A DNA stretch of 64,000 nt, from assembly GCA_029204225.1 (NCBI GenBank), contig CM055094.1:28442107-28506106 (forward strand), written 5' to 3'. Of the stretch, positions 22,116-34,275 are shown piece after piece (within the stretch, counting starts at the first letter, position 1; every line of letters begins with the position of its first letter). The notes below the pieces were generated by a model. The model was not told the DNA's origin. It was given only the letters and a program-made list of their open reading frames with translations, and ran no database searches. The position numbers and the translations under genes are program-made. The stretch comes from Diphasiastrum complanatum (lineage: Eukaryota; Streptophyta; Lycopodiopsida; Lycopodiales; Lycopodiaceae).

Positions 22116-22689
22116 CCTTTATAAAATCTGATGTCCTCATCAGATGTCAGATTAAAATAAAGGTGTCTCCCAATTAAAATAGCTATACATTTAAGCTACT
22201 TGGCACAGTAGTCAATTTACTGGCCACTTTTTATTAACATTGAAGCTGGCACACCACAAGTCGGAGGCTCAGCTCTTTGTACTGAAAAATTACATAACTT
22301 GAAAATATCTCTTTGTCTGGAAAAAGCGTAGATTTGATATCACTTTCGTAAAATCCAAGGACCTTATTAACTGGTGACAGAGGCCTTTCTTTGAAATGGT
22401 CGCCCCTGTCGCTTCTGACTTTCGACTTTGGAACTCCTTTGAGCTCCTGATTTGTCCTTGATGCACTTTGTGTTGAGCTCCCTGAGCTCCAAATTTGAGC
22501 AGTTCCGCACAGGTATCAAGGCTCCCTGAGCCAAAGGATTTATCATTTGATTGCCCACTTTATGGTCCACTCCGTGCCTTGTTGCTTCTGCACCTTGATT
22601 TCTCTCCTTGTCCCAGCCTGATCTTGATACTTTTCCATCTTGGCTCTTTAAGGTAGGCAAAAATTGAGTACTCCGCAATGCACCTCTCA

Positions 22690-23075
22690 CTCAGCTTGAA
22701 GTAGCTCTTTGAATCAGCCCAAATGTAACCATTGACCTCATGGAAAGCCAAAGGGTCGCACCAGTTTGATCCGCATACGAACTATCTCTTCGCGTTTGTT
22801 TGAAGCGCCATGTCCGTCGTGCAAAACTTGACTTTCAAAATTCCATCACTGGTCAGTTGCCTCACAGTCAAAATAAGAAGTGTACATAGAGCTTGGCTTG
22901 AAGTAGCTCTCTTTGAATCAGACACATGCACCCAGTGTTTGCACTAGTCCGATCTCAACGCGAACTGTCCCTTAGCGTCCGGTCAAAATACCAAGTCTCT
23001 CATGCAAGACTCAACTTTCACAGTTCCTTCATTGATCAACTGCCTTACACGTAACACAAGCCAACGTACTCATAT
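22690..23075. repeat. Degenerate tandem repeat, about 200-bp unit
   Basis: GCTTGAAGTAGCTCTTTGAATC near 22696 recurs near 22889, and the following blocks (GATCCGCATACGAACTAT / GATCTCAACGCGAACTGT, and the CAAAACTTGACTTTCA / CAAGACTCAACTTTCA pair) align in order. Divergence is high, so this is an old duplication. Confidence 0.55.
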
Positions 23076-24430
23076 GTTTCCTCATCATTGTTGGTCCAGA
23101 GAAAGCCTATAACAAGCTTTCTTTTTCACAACAAAAACTTGTCAACTTATTAGGTCCAAAGTTTGCCAGTCTCCTCGTGTGAGTATGGCTAGGTCACCTT
23201 GAATTTGCCCCCATTTTGATCAACTTTCATTCAAAATTTGCCCCAAGAGAGAGGTGTGTGTGATAGTTCCCCTCCACTTATAAAATCAGCTGATCGGACT
23301 TAGAGTAGAGTTCTTCGGACAAAAAGCCTTTCCAACACTTTGCTTTCCATCTGCTAGGATTATGGCTCGATCCAACTTGTTGCCAATCTCTGAAGAGGAT
23401 CCTAGTCTTTCCTTTTTGAGGAAAAACCCAACTGATACTGGATATCGCCCATGCTCAGTGAGTTTCAGTTCCGAAGGTGGCCGTCCCAAATGAAGACCAA
23501 CTGCTCCATAGAAGATCTCCCCTGAAATTGCCCTTTCCAACTTTTGACTTCCTGCTTGCATCTGGTGGGCGTTGTCGCAAATGAAACTAACCCAAAAAAC
23601 AGGCTAGCCATCCATCCTTTGCAAACATTGAGTCGTTTCGTTGTCATTCACGTGCGAGTACTTGAACTACAAATCCACCTCACAAATTCTGTAGTTCTCT
23701 TTGTTTGATGGTATCAGCCTTCAAAAAAAAGGTTCATTCTCGAGCCATCAGCTCCTTGTATCACAAGCAATCATGCAAACCAGACAAAGCACGAGTACTA
23801 AGACTCACCACGAATACATACAAGTAAGACACTCAGGCAGGTTTACGAACAAGTAACAAAGACAAGGTCCCCCTTTGAGATGGTCCTGCCAACGGACCTT
23901 TGCCTGGCCGCGCCCATACAAATCGATCACAGAATCAGCCCACATAGGACACCCCTCCAACTATCCGTGCTTTCACCATTAAGCAGCACATTGTCTCAAT
24001 ATCACCCAATCACTTTTTGGTCGATAACCCTTATAGCTAAACGATCGGCAGCTATCCCGCACTGGCAGCTAACCACCCGTGCTTTACACTCGAATTCGAG
24101 CAGCATCTCTGTATCAATGGTTAACCCGTACAGTTCGAATATGTCACCCCACACCCCACAAGGCACAAATCGTGCTTACACCAACCTAATGACAGCACAC
24201 TGCCTCATCTGTCCTACGTGCAGATAGCGTCAGGCCCGAACCGCGAGAACTGACCATGCTTATACCTCAAGGGCAACAACTTGACTAATCAAGTCCCCCG
24301 TTCTGTCGACCACCCCGACCGTGGACGCACTCGTGCTTACACTGTGGGCAGCACCTTGCACAACAGTTGTCTTGATGAACCCCAAACAGTGGCCATTTCT
24401 GTGAGATCCGCATAGCTGACCGGCCAGTCG

Positions 24431-24442
24431 GCTCTGATACCA
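24431..24442 (-). promoter_or_regulatory. Primer-binding-site match
   Basis: The minus strand reads TGGTATCAGAGC. It lies two bases from a TGTAGC sequence that could be an LTR border, but no paired LTR was found. Confidence 0.5.
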
Positions 24443-25149
24443 CATGTAGCGCAGGCATCCGAAAGGGAGCCAGGAACCACGACTTAGCTTCCTAGCCTTC
24501 AACTCTTGCCATCCAAACCCACTTGACATACAAGCAGCCAACTCGCCAACAACGATCAGACTTAACCAATTTGAAGTTCCGAAAACCAACATTGAGATCC
24601 AACCTGGCGCCATGCCAGATCGGGGGTCCCGATGTGGGTGACTTCCCTCCAAGCAAGCTGCCCGACATACATCAAACTTAACCAACTCGAAGCTTCATTA
24701 CGAACGAGTAACATCCATTCCAAGCAAGCGGTCTGACTTACATCAGACTTAACCAACTGAAAGCTTTGTCACGAGCGCTGGAAGCCAACCTGGCACCACG
24801 CCAGACTGGACAGCCATAAACAGGTAACTTCCACCCAAGCAAGCCATCCAACTCAGCCGACAGGTTAGAGCCCGTTCCCCAAGAGCTTAACCCATTCACG
24901 TTCATGCAAGGAACACTCAGAACCACAAGCCACGACAGATATGGAGACAATTAGTTCCTGGACCAAATGGTCCCAACAGCATACCGCTGGCGCCACAGAC
25001 CGAATGGTCCCGACGGCATACCGCTGGCGTCTCGGGATACGACCCTCAGCTATGTGCCAGCTTAAAAATTTTGAAGCGGCCTTACAACTGGCGCTTTTAC
25101 CGAACACTGAAACCCAGAAGGTAATCAGAGTCAGTTTGAGAAAAATCCT

Positions 25150-25600
25150 ACTTTATTGATAAATCTGAGAAGGTTACATTTCAAGTGTGTGACCGACCCT
25201 AGTCTCCGGGGCGCTAGCATGCCAAGGCGAGAGCCATGACAACATTCCAGCAAGGGAGGCTGAGACTTGGTTGGAGCTCGCCCTGAGTCAGGATTTTCTC
25301 TTTCTAGAAAGTCATTTTCTCTCTCTAGATTTTACTGATCCCTAGGCTTCCTTTAATCATGTCTAGATCGTGTGAGGTGATTGCACATCGATCTGAGCTC
25401 TCTGGACTTCGCTAGAACCGATCAAAGATTTTCAGCCATAGGAACTTGGCGCTGGCTGGATTATGGTCACAGTGGCGCCGGGAGTGGCACCGGCGCTGTT
25501 GGCGCCGAGAGCAGCAGGGGCGCTGCTGGCCCCGGGGACAATGCTGGCGCCAGTGGCCCCGTAAGTAAAGCTTATGAAGATAGCTTTACAACAATGACCC
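25150..25600. repeat. Direct repeat, right copy (GGCGCC-rich)
   Basis: Partner of 21638-22115 in the same orientation. It differs by point changes and by the insertion around 25375-25430. The 78-codon Gly/Ala-rich plus-strand frame across it (25381-25614) is probably not coding. Confidence 0.7.
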
Positions 25601-26160
25601 CACAAAGTATATGAAGGATAGGTGTACTCTGGGGCAGTGGGTTCAGAGGGAGGAAAAAGATGAGGAGTGAAAGTGGGGGTGCTGGGAATCTCAGGTGTGA
25701 GAGCTGCAGGAGTGGTAGTATTATGTGCCCTATGTGTTGTCTCCTGGGTCAAAGTCTCTCGAAGTAAGGAGTTCCCATGATGAGATGTGATGACAAGAAT
25801 GACGAAAATGACGAGAATGATTTATGAATACACATAATTACATTCACTTGCATTCATGTTTTACTTTTATATTCATTGCAATACTTTTATGTATTTTGAC
25901 TCGTAGCTGCTGCGACGTCAATACCAATACATATATTGTCTGCTACTAACATTTCAAGTTCAAACAACAATGGGGTTTGCAACTTCCATAAAACCGTGAG
26001 AAAAACAAAAAACACCAAAACTATGACAAAAAAATGAAGGGTGCATTAATTAATGGTTGGAATATTAATGATGTCCAAATTAATCCACATTGAGGACTAC
26101 ACTATAATAGGTGCTCATTGGCCCTACAAGTGACTTGTATGCAACGATTGAGTGTTTCTT
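25601..26160. other. Unassigned
   Basis: No gene or known repeat recognised. Sequence becomes AT-rich again after 25800. Confidence 0.3.
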
Positions 26161-26530
26161 CTATGATGCCACCGAAGATGACCACGATAAGGTCAACAAA
26201 ATCGTGTGCAGTCCTTGAATCCGATGGTTCGCAACATCGAAGAGAGAAGGATGTTGCTACTTTGAACTTAAGAAATCTAAGTGGTTGTTTGTGGTTCATT
26301 TAAATTCAAACCAGTGTCAACATTTGACAGAGGAAGATCTACAATAGAAAAGATCTTCATCTGTCAAACGTTGACACTTGTTTAAATCTAAATGAACAAC
26401 ATCCAGCCATTTAGATTTATTAAGTTGAAAGTAGCAATAACCTTTTCTCTCTTCGATGTTAACATTGTGAACCATCAAATTCAAGGATGCCAACAGCCTG
26501 CACACCATCAGTCTCTTTGTGGCATCATAG
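26161..26530. repeat. Inverted duplication, 180-bp arms with a 10-bp spacer
   Basis: The left arm 26161-26340 (CTATGATGCC ... AAGATCT) is the imperfect reverse complement of 26351-26530 (AGATCTTCAT ... GGCATCATAG). The two outer ends and the inner ends pair exactly, and mismatches and small indels are scattered between. The transcript would fold as one long hairpin. Confidence 0.85.
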
Positions 26531-26547
26531 CTAGATAAAACACCCAA
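26317..26547 (-). pseudogene. Gene fragment in the right arm, possibly F-box/LRR-like
   Basis: The minus frame encodes 76 residues including VVHLDLNKCQRLTDEDLFY. This resembles a leucine-rich repeat of the kind seen in F-box/LRR proteins (LxLxxCxxLTDxxL). Only one such repeat is visible, so the assignment is tentative. The left arm holds the same sequence inverted and with frame damage. Confidence 0.3.
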
Positions 26548-26621
26548 TCGGCATATACAACTCGATTCTAGTGCCAGTGAGCCCCCATAGAGTGCATCCT
26601 AAATGGATTTGGTTCATCATT

Positions 26622-27035
<414 letters not shown>

Positions 27036-27858
27036 TCTATGGCATAGGAGATTGGGACATCCCAATTTCAAATCTATGCTTTCTATGATCAAGAATGATA
27101 AGGCTATTGGCCTACCAAGATCACTTTCCAAAGATATCAAGCCATGTGAGGCTTGTGCTATTGCAAGATCACATAGAAAGCCATATAAAAGGTCTTCTAT
27201 CAAGATTGCTCATCCATTGCAATTAATACACTTGGATGTTCATTTTTCTTCCTCAAAAAGTATTGGTGGTGCAATTTGTTTTGTTACCTTCATTGATGAT
27301 TTCACAAGACATACTTGGCTATACCTTCTTTCTTCAAAGTCTATGGTGTTCGATAACTTCCTAGTTTGCAAAGCTTGTATAGAAAAACAATTTTCTTTCA
27401 AAGTTAAAGCTTTGAGATGTGATGGAGGAGGTAAATACATCTCCAATAAGCTCCATGATTACTGTGAGAGGGAACGGATCAAAAGAGAATTTTATTGTGT
27501 TTATTCCCCATCTCAAAATGGGGTTGCCGAAAGAAAAAATAGATCCTTATGTGAATGTGCTAAAGCAATTCGAATTGAAGCTTCTTTGCCTATTGAATTT
27601 TTGGGATAAGCAATAAATTGTGCAAATTATTTGTCCAATAGACTAATTCACAATACTCTTGCAGGAAGATCACCATATGAAGTCTTGTTCAAGAAAAAGC
27701 CTAAGGTTGAACACTTAGAGTTTTTGGATGTACTTGTTTTGTGTATATTCCCTTGGAAACGAGTAAAGATGATCCAAATTCATGCAAATGGATCATGGTT
27801 GGGTATTCATCCAACAAGAAGGCATACAGAATTTATGCTCCCTCTACCTCAATCATAA
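27036..27858 (+). pseudogene. Copia GAG-pre-integrase and integrase
   Basis: The main frame runs to 27609. It has the zinc-binding pair of GAG-pre-integrase (HRRLGHPNF ... CEACAIARSH), the first integrase Asp (HLDVHFSS), a damaged second block ALRCDGGGKYISNK (the family has SDNGGEY), and the Glu block SQNGVAERKNRSLCE. After a stop at 27607 the 27631-27858 frame continues the integrase C-terminus. The Ser/Asn and Glu changes around the second Asp suggest loss of function. Confidence 0.8.
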
Positions 27859-27974
27859 TTGAGAGTTGAGATGTTATATTCCATGTAGACCAGAAATATA
27901 TCTTTGATGAGGCCGAGATCAAAGAGTCTCAAGAAGGATCTCCTATTGTATCTCTTGAAGATTATCATGGAGGG

Positions 27975-28910
27975 ATGGGGCCGAGAATTGAGGAGGAGTC
28001 ACCTCGAATCTTCTCACCTAGAAGATCACTAAGAGAAAGATCCAAGCCTAAGAGACTTTCTTATGGTGAGAAAGGCAAACGAATGGATATTGATTCCACT
28101 GATTATGCTTATTTTATCTCACATGAAGAGCCAAAGGATGTTCAAGAGGCACTCAAATCAAAAGAATGGTTTTCAGCCATGAAGCAAGAATATGATGTTG
28201 TCATAACCAACAAGACATGGGAGCTTGTGGATCTTCCATCCAATAAGCACACTATTGGATGCAAATGGGTTTTCCAAGTCAAATATAATCAAGATAGCAC
28301 AATCAACAAATATAAGACAAGACTTTGTGCAAAGGGCTTTGCCCAAATTTATGGACTTGATTATGAAGAAACATATTCACCTGTTGCAAAGATGGTATCA
28401 ATAAGAGTTATCATATCCATTGCTTGTTTTTTCAAATGGAGAACGTTCCAATTAGATGTCTCAAATGCCTTTTAAATGGATATCTAGAAGAAGAAATCTA
28501 TATGGAATAACCATATGGATTCATCAAAGATGAGTCCAAAGTATGCTTGCCTTTCAAGAGTCTCTATGGACTAAAGTAAGCACTAAGATCATGGTATGCT
28601 TGACTAAACTCTTTCCTTTTCTCAGTAGGATTTATTCTTCGTGATTATGATCCTTCCTTGTATATCAAGTTTTATGTTAGTGATATTGTCATTTTGCTCA
28701 TTTATGTTGATGATATTAGCATAAGTGGAAGTAGTATCAATTTAGTTGAAGAAACCAAAGTTGCACTCGGAGGAGAATTCAAGATGCAAGATCATGGAAA
28801 ACTTCATGACATTTTAGGCATAGAGATTGACATGCATAATGATAAAGCTTTCATTTGTCAATCCAAGTATGCTCTTTCAATGTTAAAGACAAAAAAAAAA
28901 TGTTAGATTG
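27975..28910 (+). pseudogene. Copia reverse transcriptase, multiple stops
   Basis: 27975-28475 carries the pre-RT region and RT start (GCKWVFQVKYNQDSTINKYK then TRLCAKGFAQIYGLDYEETY), ending FQLDVSNAF where a one-base deletion shifts frame. 28658-28906 resumes at VILLIYVDDISISGSS with the YVDD pair, then MQDHGKLHDILGIEID. Stops lie between the two frames. Confidence 0.8.
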
Positions 28911-29131
28911 TAAGAGTATTGATACTCCAATGGAACAATATATGAAAGATCCTAATAAAGTTGATGAAAGATCCTTCATGGACATCACACTTTTTAGGAG
29001 TCTTTAGGCTTCTTAATTTGGCTTACTATAACTAGACCTGATATCAGTTTTAGTGTTCATAAGTTAAACCAAGCTATGCAAAATCCTACAGTTCATCATT
29101 ATCTAATAATGGTATTGAAGATGTTAAAGAA

Positions 29132-29599
29132 ATGTTGAAAGGATATATGGATATTATGAGTGGACAATTTACATCTCTAGCATCTAATGTAAACTTTTTA
29201 AAGCGACAACAGAATGTGATAGGACAACGTAAACCTTTTAGTGACGATATAACTCCAAAGGTAGTTTGTCATTATTGTAAGGGGCCTCATTTTAACCGAA
29301 ACTGTCCTAATATTGTTTGTAATTATTGTAAAAAAATAGGCCATTTGGAAGACGAATGTTGGGTACGATGTAAAGCCTTGAATGATGGAACTAATTTACT
29401 AGGACCAATAAATCATAGTTCACAAGATGCACAAATGAATAATACTTCTGAACCTACTCAAATATTACAGAGAGATGATAGATGGGAATTGAAAGGAAAA
29501 GCTAAAGTTAGTGACCAAGGATCACCAGTGAATTTTATAGAAAAGACTGATCCATTAATGGACAAGAGAAAAGAATCTATGTTGGCAGAGTATCGATGA
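29132..29599 (+). pseudogene. Retroelement gag fragment with two zinc knuckles
   Basis: The 155-codon frame has CHYCKGPHFNRNC (one residue short of CCHC) and CNYCKKIGHLEDEC (canonical CX2CX4HX4C), followed by a hydrophilic region ending in VNFIEKTDPLMDKRK. Two knuckles are typical of gypsy-type nucleocapsid. No protease is fused behind it. It abuts the copia remnant and is probably part of another truncated element. Confidence 0.65.
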
Positions 29600-31099
29600 T
29601 TCTCTATCAGTCAATCCTGAATCTTTATAGGATACACCGTATTTTATATAGAAGAGAATTCCAAACTCTTCATAAATGTAATGGGGCTAACATAGAATAG
29701 CTACCTTCGGGTAACAATTCAATAATAATTTCGCTAATCTCACTATCTACAGTAGCTCAACACTCTTCGTCTAGTGTGTACTCAATGCCAATATATATAT
29801 ATGAATGATTGATTCCTGATAATATAATTCTGATAGAAAATTGAGTATTCTTCTACGATCACATTCAGGGATTTGATGAAAGTTCCAACAATTTATAGTA
29901 ACAAACACACCATTCTTATTTCCCAATATCTCCATATTAGTTCATGGTATATTTACTAAACTTTCGTTTTTTAAAAGCCACGTAAGTACAAGTATCAATA
30001 TGGCATTAACATTGTATGTTCCAACAATGTTCCCTCTTTCTTATCTTCACAATAATATCCCAAATTGTGTATTCCAACAATATTGGGTATAGTATTCAGC
30101 TTGTATGTTCCAAAAATCTGATATAGATATAATAAGGACTTATTATATATAAGAATTAGGAATTTTTCTTATTAGAATACTAATAGCTTAATAACTTTCA
30201 AACAGTCATTCCAAATCTGTTTCTTTTAACAAAAAATAGATTCATCACATAATTCTCCTCACTTTTGGTTTTGGTTCACTCAAATCTGACTTAAAATGCA
30301 AAAGTTATGGACGTTATAAGATTTAACATTTTTCTTATCAAAATCATATAAGGGGCCTCACAGAATTATAAAATTTGAAGACCATAAATACTGCTTTCAG
30401 TGAATAGGATTATGCACTTTGCAAATTATCACTGTTCAAAAATTATAAATGCATTTCAATTATGCTCATAGTTCAAAAACTCGTTCAAACTGTTAAATTT
30501 AGAAATGGTTTACTACTTCTTTAGGATGAATTCTTAAAGCTTGAAAATAGGCCCTCAAAAATAGAGTTAACACGAATTTTAAGGAAGAACCGTCATAGTC
30601 TTTTAGAGTTCTTATATGCAATTGTTACCACAGTCTGAGATTATAGCTTACGTCAGAGAATTAGACAGTCACTGCCTTAATTTTTCAGGACCTGTCCACA
30701 AGTTAAGGGTTTCTCTCAGTCAGAATCGGTTCTTCAATATCTTCACTTATACCAGTCCCTTGATTTTCCTCAGTATAAGGTCAATTTTTCATGAAGTGGG
30801 CACCCAAATGTTTCGTGGGTCGTCTCTCCCACTCAGCCAAAAATCCAAGAGATCGGGCCCCTCTGTCGCACTAATGGACTCTCTCACTTCAGAGGTCCTC
30901 TTCACGTTGATTCTCTCTCTTTGGCTCTCTCTCTTCGCGGGTTCTTTGTCATGTTGATGGAGCAGGTTGCCCCTCTAACATCCAAGAGAGGTCATGCTGG
31001 AGAGCTTTCTCCTACGGCCAGCAACAAGCTTTTTGTGACTGTCACAACATTGACATTTTGTTGCTAGATTTCATAGGTTGGATCAACATTGTAAGTGTT
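29600..31099. other. Unassigned AT-rich DNA
   Basis: No recognised domain. The 113-codon plus frame at 30616-30957 has no motif known to me. ATTCCAACAAT-type phrases recur at 29880-30110, suggesting LTR-like debris. Confidence 0.3.
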
Positions 31100-32776
31100 A
31101 GATCCTAGATTGAGATAGCAAGCAATATATTCAATTCGATCCTTGTCATTACTAGAATTTCTCAAAGAGAATATGTCTTCATCTGGTTCACATTTTTTGG
31201 AGCATACAGAGAGATTAATATCTTCCAATTATGCAATGTGGAAGATTCTACAGGATGTAAGGGACATGTAAGTGGAGCTGAAGAAGAACCTACAACTCCT
31301 AATGAAGCTGCAGCATTCAAGAAGAGAACAAGGATTGCTCTTCATTTCATAAAAATGAATGTCACATATGAAGTGCTAAGGGAGATCAGTACATGCACCA
31401 CTATCAAGGAGGCTGGGACACTCTTAAAACAATCTATGAAATTAGAAATACATCCAGAGTGCTTACACTTAGAAATCAAATCTTTCTAAGTTATCAGAGA
31501 GTAGATGAGAGTGCTTCAAATTATGTAATGAGAGTTAAAGATCTTCATCAAGAGTTTGCTGGTATTGGTGATGCACTTAAGAACACTGAGCTTGTTCAAC
31601 TAGTACTTAATGGACTAAGAGATGAGTATGACAATATTGTGCAGATTTATGCTGTCAGGGAGGAGCTTCCATCTTTGGAGACTCTTCAAGGTGTTCTCAT
31701 TTTTGAAGAAAGCAGACAAGAGAACAAGATGTTGAGGATCAATAGACTTTCAAGGATGGTGGAGATGACAAATCACTCTTCATCAAGGACAAGTCAACAG
31801 GAAAGGGCAAAGGTCAACAACACTTCAAGAAGGACAAAGTCAAAGAAGGTAGTGAGGATCAATCCTCACAAGCTGCAATATCCAATGGCAAGAAGAAGTT
31901 GTCAAAGATCAAATGTTTCTTTTGTGGCAAGAAGGGCCACTATGTATCAAATTGTTTCAAGAAGAAGAACTAGTCCAAGCAAGCTAACCTTACTAATGAG
32001 GAAGAGTGTGAGGGTATCAAGAGTGAAAGAGAGGATTCTTTAATGATGTGAAGTTTTTCATCGTCTCTTTACAATAATGAAGAAATTTGGTGGATAGATA
32101 GTGGGGCTAGTTCCCATATGTCTAGTTCTAGAAACTCATTCACAAGTCTCATGCCATATGAAGGTGCAAAAAGATCAATCTATACTGGTAATGATGTAGA
32201 GTGTAGAATTGAAAGAATAGGAAGTCTTCCACTACATGCATCATCATCAAAATCTTTTTGTTTGCATGATGTACTTTATGTGCCTAAACTAACCAAGAAC
32301 CTCATTAGTGTAGGACAGTTCTTTGATAGTGGATTGGATGTCAAATTTCATGTTGACAAGTGTGTAATCTCGAGGGAGAGAGAAGTGATTGCTAGAGGAT
32401 CTAGAGCTGGAAAGCTATACAAGCTAGATTCTAGGGAGAGTGCTAACATTTCTGATGTTGCTTATGTCTATGGCATAAGAGATTGGGTCATCCCAATTTC
32501 AAGGCCATGCAATCTATGGTCAAGGAAGAAAAAGTTGTTGGATTACCAAAGACACTATCAGAGGAGCTACAATCCTGTGAAGCTTGTGTTTTGGCAAAAA
32601 CACATAGAAGACTTTTTCCAAGATCCAGCATCAAGACTCAACAACCATTTGAACTCGTGCACTCTGATGTCCATTTCTCCTCTACCAAGAGCAAAGGAGG
32701 AGCAAATTGTTTTGTCTCTTTCATAGATGATTACACAAGATATTCTTGGATCTATATGTTATCTTCTAATGCTATG
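31100..32776 (+). mobile_element. Ty1/copia family A copy 3, proximal half (plus strand)
   Basis: From the leader (31080-31170) through gag (31170-31800), zinc knuckle, protease (WWIDSGASSHMSSS near 32088-32125), GAG-pre-integrase and the integrase start, the order matches copy 1. Homology ends exactly at the SNAMV block of integrase at 32776. The rest of the element continues on the opposite strand at 34275 down to 33062. No 5' LTR is attached. Confidence 0.82.
31238..32043 (+). pseudogene. Copia gag (copy 3)
   Basis: Two overlapping frames: 31238-31489 (EEEPTTPNEAAAFKKRTRIA) and 31393-32043 (LTLRNQIFLSYQRVDESASN then YVMRVKDLHQEFAGIG). A deletion near 31245 removes the VRMESLLIL segment. 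The second frame shifts before the zinc knuckle, which is still readable in another frame at about 31910-31960. Confidence 0.8.
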
Positions 32777-32794
32777 GTTAGTCACCAAAATTGA
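32050..32794 (+). pseudogene. Copia protease, GAG-pre-integrase and integrase start (copy 3)
   Basis: The protease active site is followed by 32118-32726 (MSSSRNSFTSLMP ... VLYVPKLTKNLISVGQFF). 32483-32794 carries MGHPNFKAMQSMVKEEKVVG then CEACVLAKTH and the integrase start DVHFSSTKSKGG then IDDYTRYSWIYMLSS. The last few codons are beyond the breakpoint. Confidence 0.8.
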
Positions 32795-33061
32795 TTTCCT
32801 AGCACAATTCACCATAAACCCAAATGAATGTAAGAGAGATATGGAACATGCAAATTGAATTTGGGAAGATCCACCAACTTGAAACCTTGCTCCTCTCCTT
32901 CGATGAGAATACTAGTTGAATACTACCAAGCTCCAATGAAAAGCACCACCTCTCCAAGCTTGTAAACCTTGATCTGATACCACTATAAGGAAAGCTCCTT
33001 AGATCCTGCTTACAAATCCTAAACACAAAAGGATAACACACTATGGAGAAACCACCCAACC
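32777..33061 (-). other. Filler at the copia inversion, with a primer-site match
   Basis: This segment is not family A coding sequence. At 32971-32982 the minus strand reads TGGTATCAGATC, one base from the tRNA-Met primer site, so this looks like a leader/LTR junction from another LTR element. Confidence 0.45.
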
Positions 33062-34275
33062 AAGTGTTTTGTCCACAAAGACTTTTGAATAAAAGACAAA
33101 CTTTTGATTATTCACCAACTTTCACAAAATTAGGTGGGTGCTCCATGTAGATCTCCTCCTCAAGCTAACCATTGAGAAAGGAACATCAAGTTGAAACATC
33201 CTCCAATTGTGATAACATGCAAGAGAAATGAGAATTCTTATAGTTACCATTTTTGCAACAGGTTCAAAAGTGTCTTCATAGTCAAGACCTTTGATTTGAG
33301 AGTGACCTTTGGCACAAAGTCTTGCTTTGAATTTTTTGATGGATCCATCATTATTGTACTTGATCCTGAATACCCACTTACATCCAATGACATGCATGTT
33401 GTCAGGTGGCTCCACAAGCTCCCATGTGTTGTTTGACATCAAGGATTCAAACTCAAGGGTCATTGCTTCAACCCACTTCTTGGATTGAAGTGCTTCTTGG
33501 ACATCTTTAGGCTCTTCATCTGATATGAAGAATGCATGATAGGTCCCTCATCATAAGTGAGCCTTCTTGGCTCAGATCTTTCTCTTGTGGATATTCTTGG
33601 TGTAGGTGCTTGAAGTTGCTCCTCCTCAAGCCTCAGCCCCACCACTTCTTGAACATCATCAAGATTGATGATTGTAGATCTTGCATGAGACTCCTTGATC
33701 TTTGCTTCATCCAAGTTAAATTTTTGATCTTCATGAAAGATCACATCTCTACTTAGAACATTCTTGTCAGTAGAGGGAATATAAACTTTATATGCTTTCT
33801 TAGAAGATGCATATCCAACAAATATACCTTTTAGTAGCACTAGGATCATCCTTTTTCCTAGTCTCTAAAGGAACATGCACAAAGCATAAACAGCCAAAGA
33901 TCCTAAGGTGATCTACCTTAGGCTTTTTCTTGTACATTTCAAATGGTATTATTCCTTCTATAGCAAGATTAGGAAGCCTATTACAAAGATAATTTGCACA
34001 TGCAACTGCTTTTCCCAAAAAAATTTTAGGTAGAGATGCTTCTAGCCAATGGCTTTTGCACATTCACATAATGTTCTATTTTTTCTTTCAGCAACTCCAT
34101 TTTGCTGAGGAGTATAAGAACAAGAAAATTCTCTCTATATTCCCTCTTTCTCACAATAGTCTTTAAACTTATTAGAGGTATATTCACCTCCACTATCACT
34201 TCTCAAAGCTTTTATGTTGAAAGAAAACTGCTTTTCTACATAAGCTTTGAAAGTAAGGAAGACATCATAGTTTGC
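33062..34275 (-). pseudogene. Ty1/copia family A copy 3, inverted distal half
   Basis: Read on the minus strand from 34275: YDVFLTFKAYVEKQFSF then ALRSDSGGEYTSNKFKDYCE (integrase), LRIFGCLCFVHVPL (33800-34063), FVGYASSKKAYKVYIPS (33460-33849), and RT start GCKWVFRIKYNNDGSIKKFK then ARLCAKGHSQIKGLDYEDTF (33122-33463). It begins with exactly the residue that follows the breakpoint of the plus-strand half. It ends at the GFVKVGE/LYGL region of RT near 33062. Confidence 0.82.

Larger units (their letters stand above)
22116..25149. other. Non-coding interior between the direct repeats
   Basis: There is no recognisable protein domain in the 3 kb between the repeats. GC content rises between 23.8 and 25.1 kb, and a degenerate repeat with AACTTAACCAACT recurs at about 24550, 24670 and 24750. 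At 24431-24442 the minus strand reads TGGTATCAGAGC, an exact copia-type primer site, so this could be an internally rearranged or non-autonomous LTR element. Confidence 0.45.
27036..29110 (+). mobile_element. Ty1/copia element, truncated and decayed (plus strand)
   Basis: Reading starts abruptly inside the GAG-pre-integrase domain (YLWHRRLGHPNFKS) and continues through integrase, linker, RT and the start of RNase H (TPMEQYMKDPNKVDERSFMD). Gag, protease and both LTRs are missing. At least five in-frame stops and frameshifts lie between 27609 and 29050. It is related to family A, but diverged. Confidence 0.82.

Noticed and set aside
22116-25149. ORFs of 60-141 codons in the GC-richer stretch
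   Set aside because: Higher GC lowers stop frequency; frames overlap on both strands and none shows a domain.
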